64,000 bases of DNA from contig CM028377.1 in assembly GCA_013146195.2 (NCBI GenBank), positions 67,491,501 to 67,555,500 of the forward strand, given 5' to 3'. A model generated the notes under the pieces. The model was given only the letters and a program-made list of their open reading frames with translations. It had not been told where the DNA came from and did no database searches. Shown here piece after piece: positions 1-11,777 of the stretch; the first letter of the stretch is position 1, and each line of letters starts with the position of its first letter. A program made the position numbers and the translations under genes. This stretch comes from Codonopsis lanceolata (taxonomy: Eukaryota; Streptophyta; Magnoliopsida; Asterales; Campanulaceae).

Positions 1-369
1 TTTGATAAGACGATCTTATAGATAATTTTTATAAGACAAATCATTCTTACCTGACTCACCATATTTTGCAGTTCAGTTATGAGAGAGTAGGACTGTGTTT
101 TATGAATTAAGATCATTAAAACCGTCACTCACTCCTTAAAAAATGTGTATGATAACAATGAAGTAGAAAAATTAATTGTATGATTGGATTCATTAATTAT
201 TGGTAACCTTCCATCTTCTCCATGTGATCTTTTTTATTAATGAAAAAAATGTAGTTTATGCAAAACACTTCTTTATTGTTTTCAATTTTACAAAATTGCC
301 CCCATTAAACCGGATCAAATTGATCCGTGAAGATTCATTGTTAATATTATGTGATTAGTTAACAATACT

Positions 370-400
<31 letters not shown>

Positions 401-2628
401 AGATGTGTAACATTTGGAAAGTTCCTGTCAAAATAAACCTTCTAAAAATAGAAGCACTTTTGTCTTGACTCTTGACATTATTAATACATTAAAATATTTT
501 GCTTTGAAAATAGAAAATATAAGTTGTCATTATAATTGATCAGATGCATGAGTTAAAAATCTTTACACATTCCTCATTTATACCGAGTCCAATGAATACG
601 ACATACATTAATTAATCTCAATAATTTACATTTAGCACATTAATTGGATAATATGTCAATCTTTGTAATAAAGAAGTGTGATAGAATAGTTATAGTAGTG
701 TGATAACTTGAAATATTTAGTTATAGAATAGTTTATCATTTGAATGGGGAATGAGTACAATATCACAAAAAACTTTCGAGCAAGATAAGTTTTTTCAACT
801 ATAAATAGACGCATTGGGTAGATCAATATTTCCATGACTATTCAATTTCTGAACAGATTTCAATGATGAAGTCAATATAAGTTCGTTGTCTTCCGTTTGA
901 TGAACATAGTAAAACCAAGTTAAATATAATCATTGAACAAGGAAGAAGAAATCTTCATTTTCCCTCAATCCAGTCTAATGAAGATATTTGACACACCTAG
1001 GTTGAATATAATGGACATTAAATATATAATCTTCCTTCATTTGGAGAAGACTATTTTTTGTGCAAAGTGTATATCATGTTTTCGAGGGAAGTTTACAACA
1101 TGTAGATTTTGTTTCTTCATATTTTCAATTGTTGTTGTGAGGATGAAGTGAAAACGCCTTTGAAGGACTCGATTTTTTTTTGTACATTGTGATGATGTCC
1201 AAGATGTGAAGATATTAATGAGATATAAATTTTCATCCATTGTGGATAAGAGGCTTAAGTAAGAGAACAATTATCATTTACCTACTTTTTATTTGTGGCC
1301 TTTTTGTTAAATCGTCAAATATGATTACTCAAATCTTCCCATGTTGTTTACAATTGGTTTAATTTTATTATTGGTATTCAAATTTTATAATTTTCTTTGT
1401 CTGTATATTTTTTTTTGAAGTTTGTATTTTATTTTAGTGTATGAAATATCCATTGATTCATATTTGCATATTTCATATATTAATAAGTTATTTATTTTTT
1501 CAATGGAATTAATATATTATCTTTAATCAATCGAATATAAAAAATATCAATTGATCATAATTTAAATATGTTTGATACAAAATTGAATAAAATAAAAAAA
1601 ATTTGTTAGCGTTTAATCCGAATTAAATAAATCATTAACAAGTAAATAATATTTTTTCTTTCTAAGTAAAATAATTGGATTATTATTAGCATATTAAATT
1701 TTGGTAATGAATAATAATCCTAACTCCTTAGCAAGTGAAACTAGGAACATTATAAACTCATAGTTAAAACTCCTTGAGAGTCATATTTTTCTCTAATAGC
1801 CTACAAAAACATATCAATATATTACTAACAAACTATTGATAATAAAATATTTATAATCATTCTTAAGTAAAAGTGATCAATCAATATTTTTTGTATTCAA
1901 GATTAATATAAAATTTATGAAACTTTATTAGTTATAAAAAAATATTGTAACCATTTACAATGTAGTATCACCTTTAATAAATCTCTTTGGCAATTTGTGT
2001 TTGTTTAACAAAATTTATCCCGATAAAACACATTTATTTCCCATTATCTGAGACAAATACTCAAAATTTTAATTGTAGTGGATCAAAACCGTAGAAAAGA
2101 TGACATACAGTAGGAGTATTTAGCTATAAATCATTTTAGCTTTAATATCAGCAAAATAAATAGTGAGTATCTTATTAGATCAGATAAGTTATTGGATCGT
2201 ATCATCTATCTTACATATTTGGAAGAAAAAATATGGGTAAGATATTTTGATCTCGAACAATTAAATTAAAAAATGTGGAAATATAAGTTTAAAATTTTTA
2301 TGTTGTTAATAAATTGAATTTTCCTAAATTCTTTTACCGGAGAAATATTTTAATTTATTTTATCTAACGTAATACAAATCTATACATGGAATTTTATGTA
2401 ATAAATTAAAATAAGTCCATAAAATATTAATTTTATGAAATTAATTATGCCTGAAAATATGTTTTTTGATAAGATTTTTTTTTCTAAAATACAATTATAT
2501 AGATTATTGCCAAACTCTTTTCTTGTACAATGAGATGTTAGAATACATTGAGGAATTTGGGGAAATAAGTCTTCAGTGTTTTTTGGAACAAAATTTGAAA
2601 CAAAGTGTCACCCAAAATGAAGAGGAAT
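1..2628. other. AT-rich intergenic region
   Basis: No gene is recognised. The short open frames around 933-1270 lie on both strands over the same bases and show no familiar domain. The only distinct structure is an AT microsatellite. A weakly related sequence, with a GAGAGAGTAGGACTG-like core and a TTATGAATTA motif, recurs near 90-150, 9100-9160 and 45510-45570, which suggests an old dispersed repeat. Confidence 0.6.
370..397. repeat. AT dinucleotide microsatellite
   Basis: Uninterrupted (TA)n of about 28 bp. Confidence 0.9.
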
Positions 2629-2633
2629 TAAAG
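2466..2633 (+). pseudogene. 5' part of an open frame split by the solo LTR
   Basis: The frame stays open up to the left copy of the TAAAG target duplication (2629-2633). If the LTR and one duplication copy are removed, it continues in the same frame from 7853 to a stop at 7946-7948. The peptide is acidic then lysine-rich (QNEEELK, then KKQMSLREIV after the junction). No start is certain and no family is recognised. It may be an exon piece of a broken host gene or chance coding; both halves together are only about 88 codons. Confidence 0.3.
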
Positions 2634-3455
2634 TGTAATACCCTGATTCTTGGTTAGCTTGATTTGTATGCGATGCTCACATTTCTTCATTTGAATTTGT
2701 ATGATTTGGTTTGTGAGAGAGTCTAGATGTGTGTGAGTAACCACATTAAGACCAATACACTTTAAAGATATGCTTCATAGTTGTCGACTTGCTAAAGTCA
2801 CAAGTTGTGACTCGACGTTAGTCGGAATGCGACGGTTGAGAGTTTACTTGTGTTGTTTGTGTTTGTGACCTTGGTTACGTATTAGGTATTTACATGATTG
2901 TTATGAACTTGCTTATATGTGTTAGACTTCAAGTTGGAGGTGTCCCTTGCGTCTATTGATGATTTGGATGCTTTGAAGATAACGTTTGTCTTTATCGCGT
3001 AGATTGAGATTGAGTCGTGTGATCGTCTCGTCTCTTGGAGTTCTTGTTCTTCTAGTTGTTGTTTAACTTCTTAGAAGTATTCAAGTCTATTCATTGGCCT
3101 CTTGATCTTGCTCGTTTGATCGTTAGTTCATTCGTCGTTTTGTTTACAAGTTGTTGTGACTTGTTTCGGTTTCGTTCCAGGTTGTTTTGGGTGTTGTTCG
3201 AACTTGTTTTAGAATTGTTTTGGGTGTGGTTTTACCCTAGGATAGATTGGGTTTGAGTTGGGGACCAATTGGACTTCATTTCAAGCCTTTTTTCTTCTTT
3301 TTAGACTAAGCGCTCACCAAGTACATCGACTGAGTGACCTCTTATTTTTCAGATTGGTGTTGGGCTAAAAAGGGCACTAAGCGCTCGCTTAGTGAGAGGA
3401 CTAAGCGACCGCTTAGCCTCGATTCTTCTTTGGGCAGATTTCTTAATTTGTTAGT

Positions 3456-4045
3456 TGTAATACCCCATCCCACATCGGGTAGGTATGAGAATTGTGTTCA
3501 ATTTATAAGGTAACCACACACTACCTCTGGGCACCAACATCATCCATGGACTTTTGGGTCGGCTTGTGGTGTGCCTGATGAGCCAAGGTGCTGCGTGTTC
3601 AGTGGGCCAGTGTGTGGGCTACACGTAACGGACCGGGCTCTCGGGCTCGGGTCGTTACAAATGGTATCAGAGCGGGTCCCGGTCGGAAATGAGGGAACAA
3701 AGTTCTATGCGGTCCAAAGTGCTACACCGCAGAAGGTGGGAGCCACCTTTTGTTCCCCGTACGAGCCACCTCTTGAATACTGCATCGCCTTGGGTATGAT
3801 TCGGTCTTGACGAGGACGTCAAGGATTTAAGTGGGGGAGATTGTAATACCCCATCCCACATTGGGTTGGTGTGAGAATTGTATTCAATTTATAAGGTGGC
3901 CACACACTACCTTTGGGCACCAACATCATCCATGGACTTTTGGGTCGGCTTGTGGTGGGTCTGATGACCCAAGATGCTGTGTGCTCAGTGGGCCAGGGTG
4001 TGGGCTACACGTAACAGACCGGGCTCTCGGGCTCGAGTGGTTTTG
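3456..4045 (+). mobile_element. TRIM (terminal-repeat retrotransposon in miniature)
   Basis: Two direct repeats of about 204 bp (3456-3659 and 3842-4045) start TGTAATACCC; the first ends TTACA. The roughly 180-bp interior has TGGTATCAGAGC at 3662-3673, complementary to initiator tRNA-Met, just after the left LTR. A purine tract AAGTGGGGGAGA (3829-3840) sits just before the right LTR. There is no coding capacity, as expected for this non-autonomous class. The last 10 bases of the right LTR have diverged (TTTTG instead of TTACA) and I see no target duplication. It lies inside the solo LTR, so it inserted later. Confidence 0.88.
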
Positions 4046-5387
4046 CCCAATTTACCCTTAATGAACCCACTCTAAACCATCCCTAATCTACCGTACTTAG
4101 TCCTAATTGATTCCTAATATGTTTTAATTAGTTTTGATTGAGTTTAAGTGGGATTAATGAGGAGATTATCAAGCCAAAATCAAATTTTTGTGTACCACAT
4201 TGTGGTGACACTTGCCCCACTAGGTTTTTGACTTCATTTAAACCACAACCAACCTTTGGAGACCTCATTTACTGCCTTCCTTCTTCAAAAGCATGAGAGA
4301 GCTCTTCCATGGAGATAGCTAGGGTTCTTGAAGAGTTTGCTTGGGTTACCTTAGCTCTTCTTGTCCATTCTTCAAGTCAAGGTCGTAGAATCGAAGAGCA
4401 TGTTGAGTAGTTTTCTTCCCTCTGATTGTAATCTCGTTTTGTTAGTTTGTTTGAAGGATACAAGTAAGCTACTATTTCTCTTCTTTTGGATTTTCGACTC
4501 ATTGACCTTAAGGAAAACAAGTGCTTGCTATTTGAGGTCAATGAGTACACATGCATGCTATGCATGCCTATATTTTGGATTTTTGGAAATGTGAACTTGC
4601 TAGAATCATGTGTAGGTTGATTTCCATGTATATTGAAATATGTTATTAAGCTTCAACTTGTATGTTTAGACCTTTGAGCATGATAGTTAAGTGACTGCCT
4701 AGAAATCTATGGTTGGACATGATTCTTATATACTAAATGATATTCTTCGTGTTATGAAACATTGTGGGGGGTTTCTATTGGGCATTCATGAATTTATGGA
4801 GTTACATATTGTTGTATGTTTAAGGTTTGGGAGCATGCTAGATGAATTGATATCTTGGATTACATGCTTGAAATGTAATGTTTGACTCTAAATGGTTAGG
4901 TTGATCTTCATGTGTAATAAAGTAAGTTGTGTAACTCTATTTGGTATATTGAAGGCTTGTGAGCTTGCTAGATAAATTGTTGTCTTGCACTACATGCTTG
5001 AAATGTGATAATTGACTCTAAATGACAAGTGTTGATCTATGAACCGTGATTAGGGATCGTGTTGGGAATGTACATATTATTTGGGTTACACAACGTTGTT
5101 AACCTTGAGAACATAGTTATGAACGCTAGGTTATGAATATAAAAAGGGTAATGTTGCATATATGTTCCATGCCCAAGAAAATTTAATGTATAAAAATGAC
5201 TACGAGGTTTGGAAACCGTATGGTCATGACTACTAACTAATAAGCTTGGTCTAATTATGGGTACTTGAGGTCAATTACGATTATTTGGTTGTGAACAATT
5301 TATTTGTCTTGACTTGAATTATGGTAGAGATTGATAACCTACTTGGTCGGATGAGTTTGCTCTTATCGAATTCGATCCATATTTATT

Positions 5388-6441
5388 GTAAGTCCAGATG
5401 GCAACAGTTAAGGCTAGAGGGGGGGGGGTGAATAGCCTTTAAAAACTTTGAGGATTGATTTGTAAAGCTTAAAAGATTTGCAGCGGAAAACTTAAATTTG
5501 TCAGTCAACTGAAGAATTGGTCAGCTGGCTGACACTTTGAAAATCCTTAAGCTGATGAAAGTTGGTCAGCTGGCTGACACAACTGTTTTCAAAAGAAGTT
5601 TGTTTTTAATGTTTGATCACTGTATATAGAGAAGAAATTGAAATACAAACTAACTGAACAATTAAGTAAGCAATTGTTGTTAACTGACTGACACTTATTT
5701 AGTTGAAAAACTTCTTAAGTGTAGAGTCGGGCTTGTAAGAATATAGGAGACAACCGACAAATCGGTTGAAGTGGTTCACGATAAACCGCTACGCCCACTA
5801 CCAAGTTGGTCAGACTTGGATTTTTGAAGTGCACTAATTTTATTAAAAATCTATTTGATCTCTAATGGATCAGTGTACAACAAAAGACCGGTGTTTGGGG
5901 AGAATGATTGAGAAACAATCAAACTCGTGAGACAAACTGACTGATTTCTAAATATTTTGAAATGAATCACTCAGTGTTTGCCTAAACATTAACTAGAGAG
6001 AAATATTCAATGAGAGATATCTAGCTAAAGTTTTCTTGGAAGACAACGTCACAGAGAAATTGAAAGTATATGGATTTTTGACTTCAGAAAAATTGTTGTC
6101 TTCAAAAATACTTCTAGTGGGTATTTATAGATAGTCTTCAAAAGCAACCCGTTAGGAACACATTTTGAATTTGAAAATGTGTTAGGCAGAGGCAAGATCT
6201 CAAAAGATCCTGTGAGATATATTCTAGCAGTATATCTACCAAAAACACAAAGTAGGAAAGTGTCAGTACAATTGTATGATCAATCAAATAAGGAAAGGTA
6301 AACTGACACTTAAGCACGTAGAGGTCAGCTGAGATAAGTGGGTGATAAAAATGATATGCGGCTGACCAAATATAATTTCAATTTCTTGGCTGACAATCAA
6401 GTGGAATGTTTTTAAGCAAATCAGTTTATGCAAGATTCAAC
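5388..6441. mobile_element. unclassified 1.05-kb insertion in the solo LTR
   Basis: The flanks carry the 7-bp repeat ATTTATT at 5381-5387 and 6442-6448. The LTR sequence on the two sides reads continuously when the insert is removed. The insert has a G9 tract followed by TGAATAGCC near 5418 and repeated GGTCAGCTGGCTGAC motifs near 5520 and 5565. It has no coding frame, no clear terminal inverted repeats and no poly(A) tail, so I cannot place it in a family. Confidence 0.55.
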
Positions 6442-7852
6442 ATTTATTTATGTCGAGTAAATACCTACTTGAGCATTGGTTGGACGAGTTCGCTCTTGTC
6501 GAATTTGATCCTTATTTGTTTATGACGAGTAAATACCTACTTGCGCATCACATTAAATCCAGCTGGCATTATTTGGTTTGATTTTTGTCAATGGTAAGAC
6601 AATACATCGCCTACACGAATCGTAAGATTCGTGCTCGCTATATATTGTTGTACCGGAGACCGCACACACCCCTCCATTGTGGGTCACAGTGGGGATGTTG
6701 CCCTTTTGTCGTATCAATACGTGTGTCATCGACTGCTATTAGCCGGTAGAGTTTGGTATATCGATGCAAAGACACGAGCATCGTAGTCACGATATTGGGT
6801 TAACACTATTTTGTTGCAGGAGCTACGTAGCGGCCCGGTCTATAACGTATCCAACTTGTATCGTTTATTACTCGCACTTATGTGAACAAAGTGCTAAGTG
6901 ATGTATGACAACTATGTTCCACAATTATGATTTATTGTACGAGTTATGTGAAATGATGTACTATGGGTCTTACGGTATAATTGGTATGTGTTGATGATCA
7001 TTTGATGAAATGTTACAATATGAAGATAACATGTTATACATATTGGGAATGAGAATCATATTCTATTTGATATGAATTACTTTATGAAAAATTATGTAGG
7101 ACAATGCTCTATGTGACTATTGATAAGATTTGTTGATGTTGAGGATTATTCGATAAGATGTTATACTATGAGTATGACATGATACATATTTTTTTTCATG
7201 AGTATGATGTCATGTCATGACATTGCATTTTTTAGTAGCTTACTAAGTCTTTATGACTTACTCTGTTTACTTTGTTTTTCTTAGATTCAAGCCGAGCTAT
7301 TGATTCGAAAGAATCCACCGAGTCTACGATAGTACGCATGGTTCTTTTGAGGAGGTTGCTATAAGTTTATATTTGTAGCCTTTGTTTTTGAAAGGGCGAT
7401 TAGGAAGTGAAGTTATATAAACTTCACTATGGGTAGTAAGACTTGTGGTTATTTATTTGGTACTTACGCTTGTATGTTGATACTTAGTCTTTTGTGAGCC
7501 GACGGATGTTAGTCGAGTCATGTCTATATAACTATATTATTTCTATTCATCTCGAGTTAATATCGTATCTTTGGATATGTTTGTCCTCCGACATGTTTAG
7601 TCGTAGAGTGTGTATACTAGAGTTGTAGACTTAGTTTAGTGTTGGGTTCCGGTTGTAACGTCGCCGATGACTTGGTTTAATTATGATACATAACTGCATA
7701 ATCAGGTGGTTTCATTGTATTATTTGCTTCTGCATTCGTTAAGTCATTGGTGTATCACTGTTACAGCTTTACCCTTTGATTGTTATTTGTGCATTTTGGC
7801 GGTACGACCTAGGGATCTCGTATTGGGGTCAGGGTCGGGTCATCACATAAAG

Positions 7853-7948
7853 AAACAAATGAGCTTGAGAGAAATTGTTAGGGTAAGAGGAGGACTGGTT
7901 CACTGCCAAGTAAAAGGAAAAATAACTGAGGGAAGAGTTATCCCGTGA
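7853..7948 (+). pseudogene. 3' part of the open frame split by the solo LTR
   Basis: It follows the right TAAAG duplication directly and continues the frame of 2466-2633 to a TGA. The visible peptide is KKQMSLREIV..VHCQVKGKI. Function unknown. Confidence 0.3.
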
Positions 7949-8112
7949 GGTCAAGGCCCTGAAAAAGTTATTTTGTGTTTTAGACGGCAAATGTAATAGA
8001 GTAGAGGCCGTGTTTGGGTACTTATATTTGGCTAATGTAGGTTGGAATGTACATGCTTTATTTGCTTAGGGTTATTTAATTTGAGTTGGATTGAAATGCT
8101 TATTATTTAGAA

Positions 8113-8222
8113 TTGCCCCTAAGGGGGTGGCCCAGTGGTAGACATGTGGCTTCACAAAGTGTGAGGTCTCAGGTTTGATCCCTTCCCATGCCCCCCTTAG
8201 GAAAAAATAAAAATAAAATAAT
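8113..8222 (+). mobile_element. tRNA-derived SINE
   Basis: The internal RNA polymerase III promoter is visible. An A-box-like TGGCCCAGTGGTA lies at 8128-8140 and a B-box-like GGTTTGATCCC at 8172-8182, followed by an A-rich tail. It is clearly homologous, in opposite orientation, to the SINE at 33841-33949. No convincing target duplication is seen. Confidence 0.75.
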
Positions 8223-8340
8223 AGTCATGACCAATTGTATCTCGTTTTGTTTAGAGTTACTAATTCTAAAGATATTCAAATTTTGTTATGTGATAGTGAT
8301 AGTTGTAATAGTCGTCGTCCATATTCAACAACAAATGTTG

Positions 8341-8534
8341 TCTATATATAAGTATTCCAAAATTTATAATAACTTTTTAAAATTTATTTGATTTTCTATC
8401 TTTAATTTTACTGTTTATTATTTTTTGTTTATTTTGTTCATATTAAAGTTTTTAATCATCTATTATTCAACTTTAATTAAGTATATAATCTTACACTCGC
8501 GTATAAACCGTGCAACACACGGATGCTTCGCTAG
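8341..8534 (+). mobile_element. Helitron-like 3' end
   Basis: The hairpin CCGTGCAACACACGG is followed after 8 bases by CTAG at 8531-8534 and then T, the usual Helitron 3' structure and insertion context. TCTATATATAAG at 8341 could be the 5' end, but the preceding base is G rather than A, so the start is weak. Confidence 0.45.
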
Positions 8535-9382
8535 TTCCCTTAAAACATGGAGATCTCTAAATAGCGTTCCATCAATAAGTTCATCCTAGTCTACCAATCT
8601 ATTATTTTCCAAATGTTATTTTTGTAGTAATATAAGAACGAATAAAAATAAGATGATGATATTACGAGATTGAACTTGTGGTGTTACTACAAACTTTAGT
8701 GTTTGTATTATTAGTTCAAATCTACTTAGATCTCTACATCGTTAGATCAAATATGTTTTATTTTTTTAAGTAATGACATGAACATTATAAATCATCACTA
8801 ACTTAATTATCCAACGACTCTGACACTAAAGATCGCAATAATAACATAAATTCTCGCGTGTAATGTCATTTGTCAAAATATAATGCAAAATTGATAATAA
8901 CTTGTAGTATTAGGGCTATAAATAAAACTTATTGCTATGAATTTGGCTTGAGCTCGATCAAATTGTTGAAATTTAAGCTGGAACTCGAGCTTGTGAAGGA
9001 AATTGAGTTTCTTAAAGATTTCAAGCCTGATGGAGAAATGACCCAACACAGTCAAATAGGCATAAACTTTATGTAAGATGGATCTCACTGTCCTGATCCA
9101 CCGTGTATTGTTGGACTGAGCTTTGAGAAAGTGGTCCATCTTATGAATTAGAATCCGTAAACCAGTGAAACATGAGACCTGCTTCCAAAATTATGTGCAT
9201 TTTTTTGGTTGTGATGAGATTTTGTCGCAAGGGTCGCCAATAAGCACGAGCTTAGCTAGTGATGAAAATGAGTCTGACTTTAAGCCTAAGTTGCTTATCT
9301 CGAGTCAAATTCAAGTTATGTTCAAATTTTATAGAGCCTAACTCGAATGGCAATTCAATTATTTTAACGAAATTATAAGAAA

Positions 9383-9900
9383 CTAGTGTTTGCACCTGTG
9401 CGTTAAATGCACGACATAACACTTTTTTAAAAAACTAAATTACACATAACCAAAAAACTAAGGAAAAAACAAAATTAAAATAATAAGGAGAACATCTTAA
9501 ATATAAGTATATCATTGTAAGAGTAATTATTATATATTCTAAAAAACTTCGTTATGCATAACATTTGTTGTTTTATTTGTTGGTTTTTTTCTATCTTTAT
9601 TGCATATCAATATCTTCATACCAGAACGAATTGTTACTCTAGAAACTGTGACATAAGTCCATTGCTAAAAATTTGATTTTTCAAAAAAAGTTCTACATGC
9701 GACGGTGATTGACATCGAGTCATTGACTCTTGTTAATTTTCATCGTATATGATACTGTCAATGGAAATTGTCTTCTCTAAAACCTGAAAGACAATTTCAC
9801 ATCTGATGGTGTCGATGACATTTTTTGGATAAAAACTTTTTCTCTAATATTATTTTCATTTAAAATTTTAGCTTCAACAACGTGATTCTCAATTTTGTAA
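9383..9900 (-). mobile_element. decayed Helitron with helicase remnant and 3' end
   Basis: On the minus strand the terminus is CTAG at 9383-9386 followed by T, preceded by a hairpin with GTGCATTTAACGCAC. Upstream on the same strand is the C-terminal helicase coding remnant (9599-9890). The order helicase, short tail, hairpin, CTAG is that of an autonomous Helitron. The 5' end is not found and may have been lost. Confidence 0.65.
9599..9890 (-). pseudogene. Helitron Rep/helicase C-terminal remnant
   Basis: Translation from about 9836 to 9723 gives VFIQKMSSTPSD and then FPLTVSYTMKINKSQ, matching helicase motif V of the Pif1-like domain of Helitron RepHel. After frame changes, 9661-9599 reads WTYVTVSRVTIRSGMKILIC, matching the motif VI segment with its SRVT core. 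Upstream NHVVEAKIL also fits the family. Internal stops and frameshifts make it non-functional. In an intact element this helicase unwinds DNA during rolling-circle transposition. Confidence 0.8.
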
Positions 9901-11390
9901 TCACTCTCTCAAATAAGTAGCTCACTCTAAATCTAAGGGTCACTCAAGGTCTCACATCCCTCATCGTGTGAACATGAGAGGATGTCTATTCATCATCCTC
10001 TAACCCTTACGATTTAAAAAAAATTCACCCCCAACTTACCTAAAGAAACCCTAACGCTTAATCAATCTGTTATATTCAAATCTTTAAGAATTCATTTTTT
10101 AATATATATTTTAAATAAAATTTTGTTAGTTATCTGTAGTATTCCACTTTATATTTTGATTATTTTATAAATCGTAGTGCTATTTATCTATTTTATTACT
10201 ACACCTTTTTAAATACAGTTTGAAATACATATATGTTATTTTTAAATACATATATGTAATTTTAGATTTTTTTTTAGTATAGAGTTGTTTTGTTCCACCA
10301 TTAATGAAAAATACTTTTATAATTGACAATGCCCAATGTACTTAATTAGCTATATGGACAAATGTATAGTTGTTAAAAGTTTGGTTTGCAAAACAACACA
10401 TGCTTTCTCTCGTGGGATTTGTCTCCCTTTTACTGTCTACTAACAAATACAGTTTAAAATAACAATATGTTTCATTAATATTAAGATATGAAAATTTTAG
10501 ATATTTTTTATCAGATTTATTTTTAATTTTTTTTATAAAATACATCTGTTATGCAATACATATCTCCAATTTTTAGACATGTTTTTTTAGATTTCGAGTA
10601 GAACGAAAAAAAAACACATCTTCAAAATTTTAATTTGTATTTATCATATATGTTTTTCTAATTTATTTTTAAAGTAATTCATCTATTTTAAAATAAAGAT
10701 CTCTAATTTCTAGATCTTTTTATTTATATTTCAAGGACAACATAAAATACAAATCTCTAATTAAGATCTGTATTTAATAGATATGTTTTTAAAAATACAT
10801 ATTTATAAAATAGGTCTTAAAATTAAAATCTTGAAATGATTTTATATTTATTTTATTTTTTTGAAAAACTTCTTTCGTTTATCTTCCACTCATGTTGTAA
10901 AAAATATTCCAATAACGAAAAGACGGTCAGGATCCATATTTATTGTGATTGAATATGTATTGTATAACAATATCGTCATAATACATATTTTTTACAGTCA
11001 AGATCCATATTGTTTACAGTATACTGTTGAATTAAGTTGAATATGTATTGTAAAAAATATATATGGGTGCTTTTATTTCGTTTACGACCAGGTTTTTTTA
11101 TTGTGATTTTGTTTATAAAAAATACATATTTATTTTATTTATATAGATGGACAAATGGAAGTGATTCACTTGCCAAGAAATGTTTCACCTTTTGGCTCCA
11201 ATTACTATGCATTCAATTAATTTGTTTCCAAGAAATGAAGAGTTTTTTCAGCAATATAAATTGAAATAAAAGGGGTTAAAAACAAGAAAACTTACATTTT
11301 CAAGGCATAACACATTTTTTTATACTTTCTACTTTTAGACAGGTGTTTTAGAGGGGAAAATGTTATATATAGTAATGTTATGTGCTTATG

Positions 11391-11392
<2 letters not shown>

Positions 11393-11444
<52 letters not shown>
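11393..11444. repeat. AT microsatellite in copy A
   Basis: (TA)n of about 52 bp; the copy B counterpart is about 82 bp. It produces long YIYIYI open frames that are not genes. Confidence 0.95.
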
Positions 11445-11446
<2 letters not shown>

Positions 11447-11497
11447 TGTGTACACAACTCCAACTCAAACAAAACATTTTTTCGTATTGGAGACTGA

Positions 11498-11775
11498 TGC
11501 TACACAATTTGGTCTTGGGCCGTTCCTTGCGGTTTGTAGGATATCTGGACTTATGTAAAGATATGATCTTGTAGAAACCTGTCAAAAGAAGAACACCTTA
11601 GTAGGAATGCAAGGCATGATCTCGCGAAACCCCTCAGGCGTGAGAGTAAGTATCAAGCTTGTAGAAAGCAAATTGACAGGGTTTCGGTGTGTAAAAATGT
11701 ACATACCTTTCAAATATAACTTTATGAGGTATATATAGCCCCTTTTTGAGTGAAATCCGGATTGAGTAATATTGA
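11498..11775 (-). promoter_or_regulatory. LTR-like promoter/R-U5 module in copy A
   Basis: On the minus strand there is a TATA-like GGCTATATATACC (TATA at 11730-11737). About 100 bases downstream is GGTTTCGCGAG (11621-11632), and the module ends GTGTAGCA at 11498. The same arrangement occurs at 18782-19050, 44458-45007 and 61616-62060. The closest match is the LTR at 44458-45007, so this is probably part of a related non-autonomous gypsy LTR; its upstream end is not defined. Confidence 0.6.
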
Positions 11776-11777
11776 AC

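Larger units (their letters stand above)
2634..7847 (+). mobile_element. Ty3/gypsy-type solo LTR with nested insertions
   Basis: It begins TGTAATACCC and ends GGGTCATCACA, giving the canonical TG...CA ends. It is flanked by the perfect 5-bp duplication TAAAG at 2629-2633 and 7848-7852. No primer-binding site, gag or pol lies inside, so it is a solo LTR, the product of recombination between the two LTRs of a full element. Without the TRIM (3456-4045) and the insert at 5388-6441 it is about 3.6 kb. That length and the termini resemble chromovirus (Tekay/Del-like) LTRs; the lineage is inferred. Imperfect internal duplications occur near 4800-5050 and 6449-6546. Confidence 0.85.

Noticed and set aside
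933..1270. Overlapping 72- and 77-aa frames as a gene
   Set aside because: Both strands are open by chance in AT-rich DNA; no motif or splice pattern.
3571..3861. Frames of 64-79 aa in the TRIM
   Set aside because: They cross LTR borders, the primer-binding site and the purine tract; TRIMs have no genes.
11292..11585. Open frames encoding long YIYIYI stretches (also 18537-18862, both strands)
   Set aside because: Translations of AT microsatellites; open in several frames on both strands.
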